Origin: Lachnospira sp. UBA3212
Lineage (GTDB): Bacteria; Bacillota; Clostridia; Lachnospirales; Lachnospiraceae
DNA length: 64,000 bases
NCBI GenBank assembly: GCA_002363615.1
Contig: DEWK01000006.1
Coordinates: 82,828 to 146,827, forward strand
Reading direction: 5' to 3'
Shown piece after piece: positions 51,525 through 60,387 of the stretch. Position 1 is the stretch's first letter; every line of letters starts with the position of its first letter. The notes under the pieces are model-generated. The model saw nothing but the letters and a program-made list of their open reading frames with translations. It was not told where the DNA came from and searched no databases. The translations under genes were made by a program, and so were the position numbers.

Positions 51525-53342
51525 TTATTCTACCGTTACGGACTTAGCAAGATTTCTTGGCTTATCTACATCGCATCCTTTAAGAACCGAGGTATAGTAA
51601 GCAATTAACTGAAGTGGTACCACGGTAAGGATTGGGGTAAAGATATTTTCTACCTGTGGGATCTTAATTACATGATCTGCCACTCCCTCTTCGATTTTCA
51701 TACCATCCTTTAAAACCACAATTACCTTAGCACCACGACTCTTTACTTCCTTAATGTTACTTACCGTCTTTTCAAATAAATCTGTCTGAGTTGCCACTGC
51801 AATCACCGGCATCTGATCTGTTACCAAAGAAATGGTTCCATGCTTTAATTCTCCGGCAGCATAAGACTCAGAATGAATATAGGAAATCTCCTTTAATTTT
51901 AAAGACCCCTCCATACTTAAGGCGTAATCCAAGCCTCGTCCAATGTAAAGCAAACTCTCTGCATTCAAAAGCTTAGAGGCTACAAACTGGCACTCTTCCT
52001 TAACTTCTAAAGTTTTGGTAATTAAATCCGGAATAGCGGTTAACTGTTCCATATAAGACCGACATTCTTCTTTGCTAATTTTACCATTGGCATAAGCAAG
52101 TTCAAAGGTAAGCAAATACATAGCTGCAAGCTGTACCGCATAAGCCTTTGTTGAAGCTACGGAAATCTCAGGACCTGCATGAGTGTAAATAACCATATCT
52201 GCATCTCTGGCAATGGAGGAACCCTTAACATTAACAAAGGCTAAGGTCTTAGCACCATGATCCTTGGCAAGATGAAGGGCCGCTTTGGTATCCGCTGTCT
52301 CTCCGGACTGAGAAATTAAAATTACCAGATCATCCTCTGAAAGAATCGGATCACGATAACGGAATTCGGAAGCAATATCCACCGTTACATCGATTCTAGC
52401 CAGTCGCTCAATTAAGTACTTACCCACCATTCCGGCATGCATAGCTGTTCCGCAGGCAACAATAAAGATTTTTCTAAATCCTTTTAACAGTTCCGCAGTT
52501 AAGCCACATTCAGAAAGATCCGGCATACCATCCTTGATTCTAGGTAAAATCGTAGTAGAAACCGCCTTAGATTGTTCGTAAATTTCCTTTAACATAAAGT
52601 GGGCAAAACCACCCTTTTCCGCAGCCTCCATATCAAAGTTCGCTACCTGTACTTCCTTCTCAATCGGATTCATATGAGGATCATAGAAATTAATCTGATC
52701 GGCAGTAATTTCTGCCAATTCGTTTTCCTCCATAAGATAGTAATTTTTGGTATATTTTAAAATTGCAGGTACATCGGAGGCCAAAAGATTCTCTCCCTCT
52801 CCACTTGCAACAATTAAAGGACTGTCCTTGCGGATTGCAAAGATTCGATCCGGAAATTCACGAAACATAATTCCTAAGGCATAAGATCCACGAATTTCAT
52901 TCACCACTTTATGAATTGTTTTAATTGGGTTGCCATCATAGTAATAATCTAAAAGTTTGGCAACCGTTTCTGTATCTGTTTCTGACACAAAATGATATCC
53001 TTGTCCTAAAAGGAATTCCTTGATTTCTAAATAATTCTCAATAATACCGTTGTGTACAATGGTCACTCGTTTATTTCCGTGAGGATGGGAATTGATATCC
53101 GATGGTTCTCCATGAGTTGCCCAACGTGTGTGTCCGATTCCTACCATTCCCTGAGGCTTATGTACGGCTAAACGTTCTCTTAAGTTATCTAACTTTCCCT
53201 GACACTTTTCTACTACAATATCTCCTTGTTCCATTACAGCAATTCCTGCCGAATCATAACCACGATATTCTAATTTTGAAAGGGCATCTACTAAAACATC
53301 TGCACTATTTCTCTTCCCAACATATCCTACAATTCCACACAT
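51525..53342 (-). CDS. glmS: Glutamine--fructose-6-phosphate aminotransferase
   Basis: 605 residues. Makes glucosamine 6-phosphate from fructose 6-phosphate and glutamine. The N-terminal glutaminase begins MCGIVGYVG with catalytic Cys2; HTRWATHG and NSHPH are present. Two SIS domains follow (SQSGETADTKAAL near 345-357; GRGLDYALSMEGSLKLKE near 468-485), ending KPRNLAKSVTVE. Length typical. The 85 bases upstream hold a promoter and ribosome binding site but are too short for a glmS ribozyme, so this regulation is absent here. Confidence 0.97.
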   Translation of the reverse strand: MCGIVGYVGKRNSADVLVDALSKLEYRGYDSAGIAVMEQGDIVVEKCQGKLDNLRERLAVHKPQGMVGIGHTRWATHGEPSDINSHPHGNKRVTIVHNGIIENYLEIKEFLLGQGYHFVSETDTETVAKLLDYYYDGNPIKTIHKVVNEIRGSYALGIMFREFPDRIFAIRKDSPLIVASGEGENLLASDVPAILKYTKNYYLMEENELAEITADQINFYDPHMNPIEKEVQVANFDMEAAEKGGFAHFMLKEIYEQSKAVSTTILPRIKDGMPDLSECGLTAELLKGFRKIFIVACGTAMHAGMVGKYLIERLARIDVTVDIASEFRYRDPILSEDDLVILISQSGETADTKAALHLAKDHGAKTLAFVNVKGSSIARDADMVIYTHAGPEISVASTKAYAVQLAAMYLLTFELAYANGKISKEECRSYMEQLTAIPDLITKTLEVKEECQFVASKLLNAESLLYIGRGLDYALSMEGSLKLKEISYIHSESYAAGELKHGTISLVTDQMPVIAVATQTDLFEKTVSNIKEVKSRGAKVIVVLKDGMKIEEGVADHVIKIPQVENIFTPILTVVPLQLIAYYTSVLKGCDVDKPRNLAKSVTVE

Positions 53343-53386
53343 ATACTATTCTCCTTTGGATTTGTCTGTCCTATATTCATTCGATT

Positions 53387-53415
53387 ATTTTACTATAAAA
53401 GCGTCCCTACGTCAA
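53387..53415 (-). promoter_or_regulatory. Promoter of glmS
   Basis: Reverse strand: TTGACG, 17-base spacer, TAAAAT; leader of about 38 bases, starting 12 bases after the topB stop. Confidence 0.75.
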
Positions 53416-53427
53416 AGTCTAAATCGC

Positions 53428-55455
53428 CTATTGATTTGGGACCTTTTGAAATTGTCCCTTCAAATAAGCAGAATAGTTATGATCCTTTACCGCATTCGTC
53501 CTTTTAGCCACATAGGCATCTAGCTTTTCCATATATTCCTTTTCATTTACCTGTCCCTGTTCCACATAAGACAGTCCTTTTTCCCAACTTGCAGTTAATT
53601 CAGGATTTAAAAGAGAGGACATAGAAGCTAAAACCACTTCATAAATCAATTCCCCTAAAAGGGACGGGGTATAAATCTGTGTTTTTTCATTTAACAAGAT
53701 ATAACCAATACTTACCAGTTTTTTCAGGATTTCTCCCCTGGTAGCAGACGTTCCAATTCCAGACCCCTTAATCTGCTCACGTAGGGTTTCATCTTCAATT
53801 AATTGACCGGCATTTTCCATGGCAAGCACCATACCACCTGAAGTATATCTCTTTGGTGGGGAGGTCTCTCCTGATTTTACATAGAATTCTTCCACCGAAA
53901 GTTCCTGACCCTTTTTTAAAGCGTTAATCGTATCAAAGGAAGGTCCGCTGTCCTTCCCAGACTCCTTGCCACCCCAGCAAACCAAGTATCCCTGTTTTGC
54001 AAGAACCTTGGTGGATACATTAAACTGCTCCTTGTTTCTTAAAAGGCAAATGGTTACCTTCTTATACTCTGCCGGTGGATAAAAGATAGAAAGAAATCTT
54101 CGAACAATCGAAGAATACACTTTTTTCTTTAAATCATCCAAGGAAGCTAGGTTTTGTAAGCCCTGCCCCGTTGGGATTACCGCATAGTGATCGGTAATTT
54201 TCTTATCGTCACAATACTTACTTTTAGCAATATTTTTATAAGAACCGGATTTTAAAATTTCATTTGCAAAAGGCGCAAAACTTGGTAACTTAGCAAGTCC
54301 GGAAATATTTTTATGAATCACCTTAGCAATAGCGGTGGATAAAACCCTGGCATCGGTTCTGGGATACGTTACCAATTTTTTCTCATAAAGTTCCTGAATA
54401 ACCCCTAAGGTCTCATCTGGGCTGATCTTATAATTTTTCGAACAATAATTTTGAAGTTCCGCCAAATTAAAAAGAAGAGGTGCCTGTTTTTTCTCGGTCT
54501 TATTCTCTTTTTTTAAAATGGTCATGGTAACCGGTTTAGGTTCAGCCAATTCTTCCATAAATCCCCTTGCTATTTCTTCTTTTAAGAAACCAGAATCCTT
54601 GTAAAGAACCGGACTTCCAAAATATTTACTTCCCTCTACCGCCTTCCATTCTGCCTCTAGGGTATCATCTGACAAAGGAAGTTTTGCCAGGACACGGTAA
54701 AATGGAGTTTTCACGAAGTCACGGATTTCCCGCTCCCTTCTTACCACCATTCCAAGAACACAAGTCATCACACGGCCCACAGAAATTGACGAGAAATTAG
54801 GAAGTTTCTTCCGCTCCTGGTAAGGCTTCTTGATATTTTCCATATACTTTGCCCGCATCTTAGGATAACGACGAAAAATCTCATTTTGCACGTCATAGCC
54901 ATAGCGAAGGGTTAAGACTCTGGAAAAGTTGATTCCCATTAGATAATCTTCCTTAGCTCTTAAATAAGCTGCCGAGGATAAATTGTCATATTCCGAAAGG
55001 TCCTTGGCTTCCTTGATTCCCCGCTGGATTTCTTCTTCCGTTTGAGAATCAATCCAAACCCGCTTTTCCTTCTTATTCTGAATCTTGGCTTCCTGGGCCA
55101 CCAATCGATAAATATATTCTCCCTCTCGTCCCGAGTCGGTACAAACATAGATTGATTCAACGTCCGGACGATTCAAAAGACCTTCCACCACTTGATACTG
55201 GCGTTTCGCGGAAGGGATAATTTCATACAAAAACTCTTCCGGTAAAAAAGGTAAGGTCTCCATCCTCCACTTCTTTAAATTCTCATCATAGGCATCCGGA
55301 TATGACATGGTAACCAAGTGACCCACACACCAGGTGACAATATAGGAATCATTTTCCAGGTAGCCCTTCTTTTTTTGTTTATCCACCACCTTTAAGGCAT
55401 CCGCAAATGCTTCTGCTACACTAGGTTTCTCTGCGATAAATACTGATTTTCCCAT
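53428..55455 (-). CDS. topB: DNA topoisomerase III
   Basis: 675 residues, type IA topoisomerase. N-terminal Toprim domain with AEKPSVAEAFADAL (about 8-21), the acidic CTDSGREGEYIYR triad region and the catalytic tyrosine in LVTYPRTDARVL (about 355-366). ENAGQLIEDE and GIGTSATRGEILKKL complete the core. No C-terminal zinc fingers, as usual in TopB, and the length suits plasmid/chromosomal TopB of Firmicutes. GGAGG site. 35 bases after the nucleotidase gene. Confidence 0.93.
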   Translation of the reverse strand: MGKSVFIAEKPSVAEAFADALKVVDKQKKKGYLENDSYIVTWCVGHLVTMSYPDAYDENLKKWRMETLPFLPEEFLYEIIPSAKRQYQVVEGLLNRPDVESIYVCTDSGREGEYIYRLVAQEAKIQNKKEKRVWIDSQTEEEIQRGIKEAKDLSEYDNLSSAAYLRAKEDYLMGINFSRVLTLRYGYDVQNEIFRRYPKMRAKYMENIKKPYQERKKLPNFSSISVGRVMTCVLGMVVRREREIRDFVKTPFYRVLAKLPLSDDTLEAEWKAVEGSKYFGSPVLYKDSGFLKEEIARGFMEELAEPKPVTMTILKKENKTEKKQAPLLFNLAELQNYCSKNYKISPDETLGVIQELYEKKLVTYPRTDARVLSTAIAKVIHKNISGLAKLPSFAPFANEILKSGSYKNIAKSKYCDDKKITDHYAVIPTGQGLQNLASLDDLKKKVYSSIVRRFLSIFYPPAEYKKVTICLLRNKEQFNVSTKVLAKQGYLVCWGGKESGKDSGPSFDTINALKKGQELSVEEFYVKSGETSPPKRYTSGGMVLAMENAGQLIEDETLREQIKGSGIGTSATRGEILKKLVSIGYILLNEKTQIYTPSLLGELIYEVVLASMSSLLNPELTASWEKGLSYVEQGQVNEKEYMEKLDAYVAKRTNAVKDHNYSAYLKGQFQKVPNQ

Positions 55456-55490
55456 CTATTCCTCCTCTTTCTTTTCATACCCCATTCTTT

Positions 55491-56081
55491 TTATTCTTCC
55501 CTTTTTGTCTGTTCATCTAAGGTTAACTCATAAGCCGGCAGGAAATGCTCCATAAAATAATCCAATTCTTCTAAGCCAAATTCCTGAATGCTTTTATAAA
55601 TCGTCTCCTTAGCCACCTGGAAATCATCGTTACCAAAGCGCTCTTCTTCCACACATTTCAAATAAGCAGAAAGCTTATCTGCCGCCTTTACGTAACGACT
55701 GTATTCCGGCTTTGTTCCCTGAACTTTCAAAAGGGGCCGATAGATTTCATGCAGTTCCTTTGGCAAGCCGGAAATCATATGGTCTGCTGCCGTATCTTCC
55801 ACCTTCTTATAAGCCTCTCGAAGTTCCGGGGCAAAATATTTAATTGGAGTTGGCATATCTCCTGTTACGATTTCTGTAGCATCATGATAAAGACCGAGAA
55901 CCGCAAGTTCATTCACATCGATCTCTTTTCCAAAATAAGTATTTCCAATGACCCCCAAGGCATGCGCTAACATAGCCACTTCCAAACTGTGAGTGGCATC
56001 ATTTTCCTCTTGGGTATTTCTCATAAGTCCCCAACGGGTAATGTATTTCATTCTTGAAAGTTGTGCAAAAAATTGATACAT
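55491..56081 (-). CDS. HD-domain 5'-deoxynucleotidase (YfbR type)
   Basis: 196 residues. HD metal ligands: H in ATHSLEVAMLA (about 29-39), LGLYHDATEIVTGD (HD about 65-66 by sequence order) and a later D in VKAADKLSAYLKC. The start FFAQLSRMKYITRWGLMRNTQEEN is characteristic of YfbR, which removes phosphate from deoxynucleoside monophosphates. AAGGAGG site. Leads a unit with topB. Confidence 0.9.
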   Translation of the reverse strand: MYQFFAQLSRMKYITRWGLMRNTQEENDATHSLEVAMLAHALGVIGNTYFGKEIDVNELAVLGLYHDATEIVTGDMPTPIKYFAPELREAYKKVEDTAADHMISGLPKELHEIYRPLLKVQGTKPEYSRYVKAADKLSAYLKCVEEERFGNDDFQVAKETIYKSIQEFGLEELDYFMEHFLPAYELTLDEQTKREE

Positions 56082-56121
56082 GAAAACCTCCTTAGACTCC
56101 AGGTTCCAGTTCCTCTAAGAT

Positions 56122-56158
56122 AAAAATAAAAAGTCACGCAGGCTCTGCCGGCATGACT
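56122..56158 (-). terminator. Terminator of galM
   Basis: Eight-base outer stem with one G-U (56132-56139 with 56151-56158) and an inner GGC/GCC stem, then a U-rich tail on the reverse strand, 23 bases after the galM stop. Confidence 0.75.
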
Positions 56159-56181
56159 CTTTATAGAAAGTCATAAACTGA

Positions 56182-57237
56182 TTATCTTACTGAGAAACGA
56201 TAAATTGTTGTGGTGCGATAAAGGTCTCCTGCCTTTAATACAGGCTGTTCAAAACTTGGAACATTGATTGCGTTAGGGAAATACTGCGTTTCAAAACATG
56301 CAGCAGATCTCTTTGCGTATACTGCTCCTCCCTTACCGATTTCAGTTCCATCTAAGAAATTACCGGTATAGAACTGCATACCGGGCTGGTCTGTGTAAAC
56401 CTGCATAAAACGTCCGGACTTGTCATCATACATAGATGCAACGAAAGAAACCTGTCCTGGCTTGGTATTTACAATCCAGTTGTGGTCATATCCACCACCC
56501 CAAACTAATTGATCATAATCTGCATCAATTTCATCTCCAATGGACTTTTCTTTTCTAAAGTCCATAGGAGTACCTGTCACATCAATGATTTCACCATGAG
56601 GAATTGATTCCTGATCTGCCTGAGTAATGGCATCTGAGTTGATCACAACCTTCTGATCCAATACAGAACCAGAAGCATGACCTGCCAGGTTAAAATAGCT
56701 ATGGTTGGTCAAGTTAATAACAGTATCTGCATCACTGACTGCTTCATAGTCAATTCGAATCTCATCATCTTCTGTTAAGGTATAGGTAACATACATGGTA
56801 AGGTTACCTGGATATCCCTGGTCTCCGTCCTTGCTTACATAAGTAAACGTAATGGATGAACCGCACTCTGACTCACAGGTCTTAGCATCCCAAACTCTCT
56901 TGTGGAATCCGTCAAAACCACCATGAAGAGAATTGTTTCCATCATTCTTCTCTAAAGGATATGTCTTGCCATTTAAGGTAAAGCTTGCACCACCAATACG
57001 GTTTGCAAAACGGCCAATGGTAGAACCAAAATTTGGACCATTCACGGTATACTTGTCAAGTTCATCATATCCAAGTACCACATCCTCAAACTTTCCATCC
57101 TTATCGGCTACCTTAAGGGAAACAAGAATTGCTCCGTAGTTAATAAAAGAAGCCTCTGTTCCCTTCTTGTTTGTAAATGTGTATAAAGTAATCTTAGCAC
57201 CATCTTTGGTAGTACCAAATTCTCTTGTCTGAATCAT
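56182..57237 (-). CDS. galM: Aldose 1-epimerase (galactose mutarotase)
   Basis: 351 residues, beta-sandwich. Interconverts alpha and beta anomers of galactose/glucose. Catalytic His in NLTNHSYFNLAGH (about 177-189), catalytic Glu in ACFETQYFPNAIN (about 312-324), and substrate residues GRFANRIGGASF and NNSLHGGFDGF. Length typical. AAAGGAAGG site. No other Leloir-pathway gene is near; single-gene unit. Confidence 0.95.
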   Translation of the reverse strand: MIQTREFGTTKDGAKITLYTFTNKKGTEASFINYGAILVSLKVADKDGKFEDVVLGYDELDKYTVNGPNFGSTIGRFANRIGGASFTLNGKTYPLEKNDGNNSLHGGFDGFHKRVWDAKTCESECGSSITFTYVSKDGDQGYPGNLTMYVTYTLTEDDEIRIDYEAVSDADTVINLTNHSYFNLAGHASGSVLDQKVVINSDAITQADQESIPHGEIIDVTGTPMDFRKEKSIGDEIDADYDQLVWGGGYDHNWIVNTKPGQVSFVASMYDDKSGRFMQVYTDQPGMQFYTGNFLDGTEIGKGGAVYAKRSAACFETQYFPNAINVPSFEQPVLKAGDLYRTTTIYRFSVR

Positions 57238-57275
57238 TAAAAATTACCTTCCTTTCTTTCGTCAAATCCTTAACT

Positions 57276-57304
57276 ATCATACACTATTTTCGTCTCTTTT
57301 ACAA
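57276..57304 (-). promoter_or_regulatory. Promoter of galM
   Basis: Reverse strand: TTGTAA, 17-base spacer, TATGAT. Confidence 0.6.
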
Positions 57305-57315
57305 TCTTAGAAGCA

Positions 57316-58467
57316 TTACTTTTCTTCAATACTTCTTGTCCACCAATTCAAAAGTTCCGTAACCGTTGCCTGTGCCTGAGAAATGCTTCCCTGATACTGG
57401 CTACCATCCTGATTTACAATTAATATCTGTCGTTCTGAATTTGGACAAATCATTAACTGAAACATACAAAATCCCGTGGAACTACGATGAATACATAAAA
57501 CCGGTCCTTCCATATAGGCAAACCATGGATCCTCTTTCTTTATGGAAACTCCCTTTTTTAACAAATGAAATTCCTGTCTTGTAATCATTCTCTTAAACAG
57601 GATGATTTCGTGGCTCTTTGGCATCTCATAGGCAAGATACCGATTCCTTCCTGCATTCACCCTTTTTCCCGGACCGATTACAGGACCCAACACTTGTTTA
57701 AAGGTTAAGGAATTATCGCTATCGATTTTCCCGCATCCCATGGCAAATTCAATTAATTGAAAATAATCCCGATACTCATGAATCACTGCCTTATAAGCAC
57801 TGGCAACTACTTCTGGCGGATTTAAAAAAGCTCCACATCCAAAGGCTCCTAAAATTAAAACATGAACCCCCTTGGATATGGCAATCTGGAATATTCTTCT
57901 TGCCCTGCTTAAATGGATTTCATATAAACGTTCCCTAGAGATGGTTTCCTCCCCCAAATCGGGAGCTGCAGTGGTAAAAATATCTACTTTATACTGCTGT
58001 CTCTTTTCAAGATTTTGCGGCAAATCTTCATCATCCTTAATCACCAAAACATCTGGGGTGTAAATAATTTTATCCTTATCCGTCGACTTATAATAATTCT
58101 CCACCACATAAGGACGGATCAAGGCCGGATAAAGCAGGGAGGATCTACAAATCGATTCTTCCTGAGCCACAGCACCAGATTTTACTCCCCCTCCCGGATG
58201 ATAGGCATTGGCAAAATTCAAAAGTCCTACCCGCATCTTTGGAAATAATCCCTTGGCCTTTGCTGCTGCCTCAAGAGTTCTTCTGCCTGTTACATTCACT
58301 TCTCCCGTAGCCCAAGGACAAATCCTCAGGGGAATCTCTTTTCCATTTTCATAGATTAGCGTATTTTTTCTAACCTCTTTTATATTTGTCAAGAAATCTG
58401 CATCTCTTTTGGCCTGATTCATAGTATCTGTAAAAACATCAATTAATTCTTCTCTACTTGGGGTCAT
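57316..58467 (-). CDS. PARG-type macrodomain protein (TIGR02452 family)
   Basis: 383 residues. The macrodomain (about 25-260) carries the poly(ADP-ribose) glycohydrolase signature GGG-X7-QEE (G92-G94, Q102-E104), preceded by LLNFANAYHP and followed by the phosphate loop LGAFGCGAFLNPPEVVA (about 206-222). Bacterial PARGs with this signature remove ADP-ribose polymers or release ADP-ribose. About 120 extra C-terminal residues (260-383, beta-rich, with GPVLCIHRSSTG and a helical end) are not part of the usual domain and I do not recognise them. 19 bases after the WYL regulator gene, AAGGAGAGG site. Confidence 0.82.
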   Translation of the reverse strand: MTPSREELIDVFTDTMNQAKRDADFLTNIKEVRKNTLIYENGKEIPLRICPWATGEVNVTGRRTLEAAAKAKGLFPKMRVGLLNFANAYHPGGGVKSGAVAQEESICRSSLLYPALIRPYVVENYYKSTDKDKIIYTPDVLVIKDDEDLPQNLEKRQQYKVDIFTTAAPDLGEETISRERLYEIHLSRARRIFQIAISKGVHVLILGAFGCGAFLNPPEVVASAYKAVIHEYRDYFQLIEFAMGCGKIDSDNSLTFKQVLGPVIGPGKRVNAGRNRYLAYEMPKSHEIILFKRMITRQEFHLLKKGVSIKKEDPWFAYMEGPVLCIHRSSTGFCMFQLMICPNSERQILIVNQDGSQYQGSISQAQATVTELLNWWTRSIEEK

Positions 58468-58486
58468 CTTCCCTCTCCTTTATCTT

Positions 58487-59479
58487 CTAGTAATTATATC
58501 CCTCATGGATTTCTTTTATGTAATCCTGAAACTTTATGGCCTCTTCCTTGGGATTCATAATCTGAACCTGGTTTCCCAACCCTGCAAGCCATCCATAAAA
58601 CTGCTTACTTACGGCTATGGTAATAATCGCAAGAAAATGCTCTTCATCCAATTTGCGGTTATGAATATTCCCTCCAAATTGATCAAAGATTACATTTGCC
58701 ATATCGTTGTGACATCGTAATTCTAAAGTGGTCATGGGCCCATCATACATGTTGAAGCGCTTTTCATTATATTTCGACTTATCTCGTCTTGAAAATTCCT
58801 TACTACCTAGCCGTTTTTCCTTGATAACACTAGCCTTTTTAATCTTGTCTACCCGGTAGTGACGAATGTCTTTGCTGTCTTGATCATAAGCTACCAAATA
58901 GTAATTCTCATTGTCATAAACCAAAGCCCATGGACTTACCTGATAAAAATCCCCATTTCTTTTAGGTTCCAGCCTTGCCTCAGGTGTCCATTTTACATAT
59001 TGAAAGGTTAGCTGTTGGTCTTGGGTCATGGCAGACTGAATGGTATCCACGGTTAGATAAATGGATTCATTCATATTCTTCACTCGGTCCGTTACAAAAA
59101 CCTCTCTTTGTAACAACTTGGCATCATAAATACTTAGGTTTGCCTCTAATTTTTTTATCAATTCCTTCGATTTATTTGGGGTAATAAATTTGGACGATTG
59201 AATGGCATCTACCAAAAGTTTCAATTCCGGCACCTCAAAGTCTCTTGCTCCACAGTGATAATAGGTCTTATTTCCACGTTTTTCTTTTAAAATTTCTATG
59301 CCAAACGCATCTAAACTTTCCAAATCATCATAGATACTTTTTCTTGCTGCATCAATGTCATACTGGGCCAATTTCTCGATGATTTCCGGCATGGTTAACC
59401 CATGTTCATCATCCGTTTCCTGTCTCATAATCTTTGACAGGTACAAAAGTTTCAGTTTTTGGTTTTGTCCTTTTGCCAT
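58487..59479 (-). CDS. WYL-domain transcriptional regulator
   Basis: 330 residues. N-terminal winged helix (about 5-75, with LTMPEIIEKLAQYDIDAARKSIYDDLESLDAFGIEI, core RKSIYDDLESL), then a WYL domain (about 140-240; SPWALVYDNENYYLVAYDQ has NYYL in place of WYL, and HYRVDKIKKA) and a C-terminal extension. WYL proteins bind nucleic-acid or nucleotide-like ligands and often control stress and defence genes. It heads an operon with the PARG-like gene and probably regulates it. Promoter with extended -10 upstream. Confidence 0.87.
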   Translation of the reverse strand: MAKGQNQKLKLLYLSKIMRQETDDEHGLTMPEIIEKLAQYDIDAARKSIYDDLESLDAFGIEILKEKRGNKTYYHCGARDFEVPELKLLVDAIQSSKFITPNKSKELIKKLEANLSIYDAKLLQREVFVTDRVKNMNESIYLTVDTIQSAMTQDQQLTFQYVKWTPEARLEPKRNGDFYQVSPWALVYDNENYYLVAYDQDSKDIRHYRVDKIKKASVIKEKRLGSKEFSRRDKSKYNEKRFNMYDGPMTTLELRCHNDMANVIFDQFGGNIHNRKLDEEHFLAIITIAVSKQFYGWLAGLGNQVQIMNPKEEAIKFQDYIKEIHEGYNY

Positions 59480-59563
59480 ACTTTCCTCCTAATATCCAAA
59501 ATATGAAAATTGCATATAATCCACACCATATGTTTTCTTCTCAAAAAAACAAAAACTAAAATT

Positions 59564-59593
59564 ATTATAGCACGTTCTACTAAAAAATGCGAA
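59564..59593 (-). promoter_or_regulatory. Promoter of the WYL-PARG operon
   Basis: Reverse strand: TTCGCA, 18-base spacer, TGC-TATAAT (extended -10). The leader of about 78 bases carries three ATATG/CATAT elements that could be operator half-sites. Confidence 0.55.
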
Positions 59594-59607
59594 GGGGACA
59601 AAACGAT

Positions 59608-59635
59608 AAAAAACCCATCTCCCTAAGAAGATGGG
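59608..59635 (-). terminator. Terminator of the VTC-DUF4956 operon
   Basis: Seven-base stem (59614-59620 with 59629-59635), eight-base loop and UUUUUU on the reverse strand, nine bases after the DUF4956 stop. Confidence 0.85.
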
Positions 59636-59644
59636 CAATTTATT

Positions 59645-60340
59645 TTAAAGCTTATTGTGATCAATTGGTACGATACCTAAGGTAATATTTAAGTTACCAT
59701 TTCTCGTACGAAGTTTATCAATAAATTCCTTCTGGCTTGTGCCATTTTTTAACTGAACCTGGTAAGCAAGTTCATATAAGGCACCAAGATTTGTAGTCTT
59801 TACTCTTATAAGATCTACAGAATCTGTATAGGCTGCAAAGAGATCATCAAAGGTTCCCTCATAGTTTAAGTTTTCAGGAATTGTAATCTTTAACTCTCTT
59901 ACACGGTCCTTCTTTTCACCAAATGGTCCTCTATAAAGAATAAGGAAAATAAGTGCTACTACGATGGTAAATAATAAACCAGCGGTAAGGTAACCCATAC
60001 CTGCTGCAAGTCCTGCTGCCATACCAAAGAAGATTGAGGTAATGTCTCTAGCATCTCCTGGTACAGAACGGAAACGAACCAAGGTAAATGTACCCGCTAC
60101 AGATAAAGCTCTTGCAGTATCTGAACCAACCATTAAAATAACTGCTGCAACAATTGCTGGTAAAACCACCAAAGTAATTGAGAATCCACTAAACTTACGT
60201 CCTTTTTCACTTAAGGTATAGGCCGCTGCAATGATTGCTCCACATACAAAAGCTGCTAATAAACATAAAAGTAATGTCTTTAATTCAATGCCAGACAGTG
60301 ATCCTGTACTGTCGCTATTTAAAATCGATGTTAATGTCAT
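59645..60340 (-). CDS. DUF4956 membrane protein
   Basis: 231 residues. Three or four helices (about 20-45, 52-75, 100-140) and a soluble C-terminal domain of about 85 residues (from RVRELKITIPENL). The segment ARALSVAGTFTLVRFRSVPGDARDI (core LVRFRSVPGDARD) is the DUF4956 hallmark. These proteins are regularly encoded next to VTC-domain polyphosphate polymerases and probably work with them at the membrane. AGAAGGG site, 47 bases after the VTC gene. Confidence 0.88.
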   Translation of the reverse strand: MTLTSILNSDSTGSLSGIELKTLLLCLLAAFVCGAIIAAAYTLSEKGRKFSGFSITLVVLPAIVAAVILMVGSDTARALSVAGTFTLVRFRSVPGDARDITSIFFGMAAGLAAGMGYLTAGLLFTIVVALIFLILYRGPFGEKKDRVRELKITIPENLNYEGTFDDLFAAYTDSVDLIRVKTTNLGALYELAYQVQLKNGTSQKEFIDKLRTRNGNLNITLGIVPIDHNKL

Positions 60341-60387
60341 AAGAATCCCTTCTTTCCAATATTCTATTCATTAGTTACCAGTTGTCA

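Noticed and set aside
53343..53427. glmS ribozyme/riboswitch
   Set aside because: The whole gap is 85 bases and is filled by a promoter and ribosome binding site; the ribozyme core does not fit.
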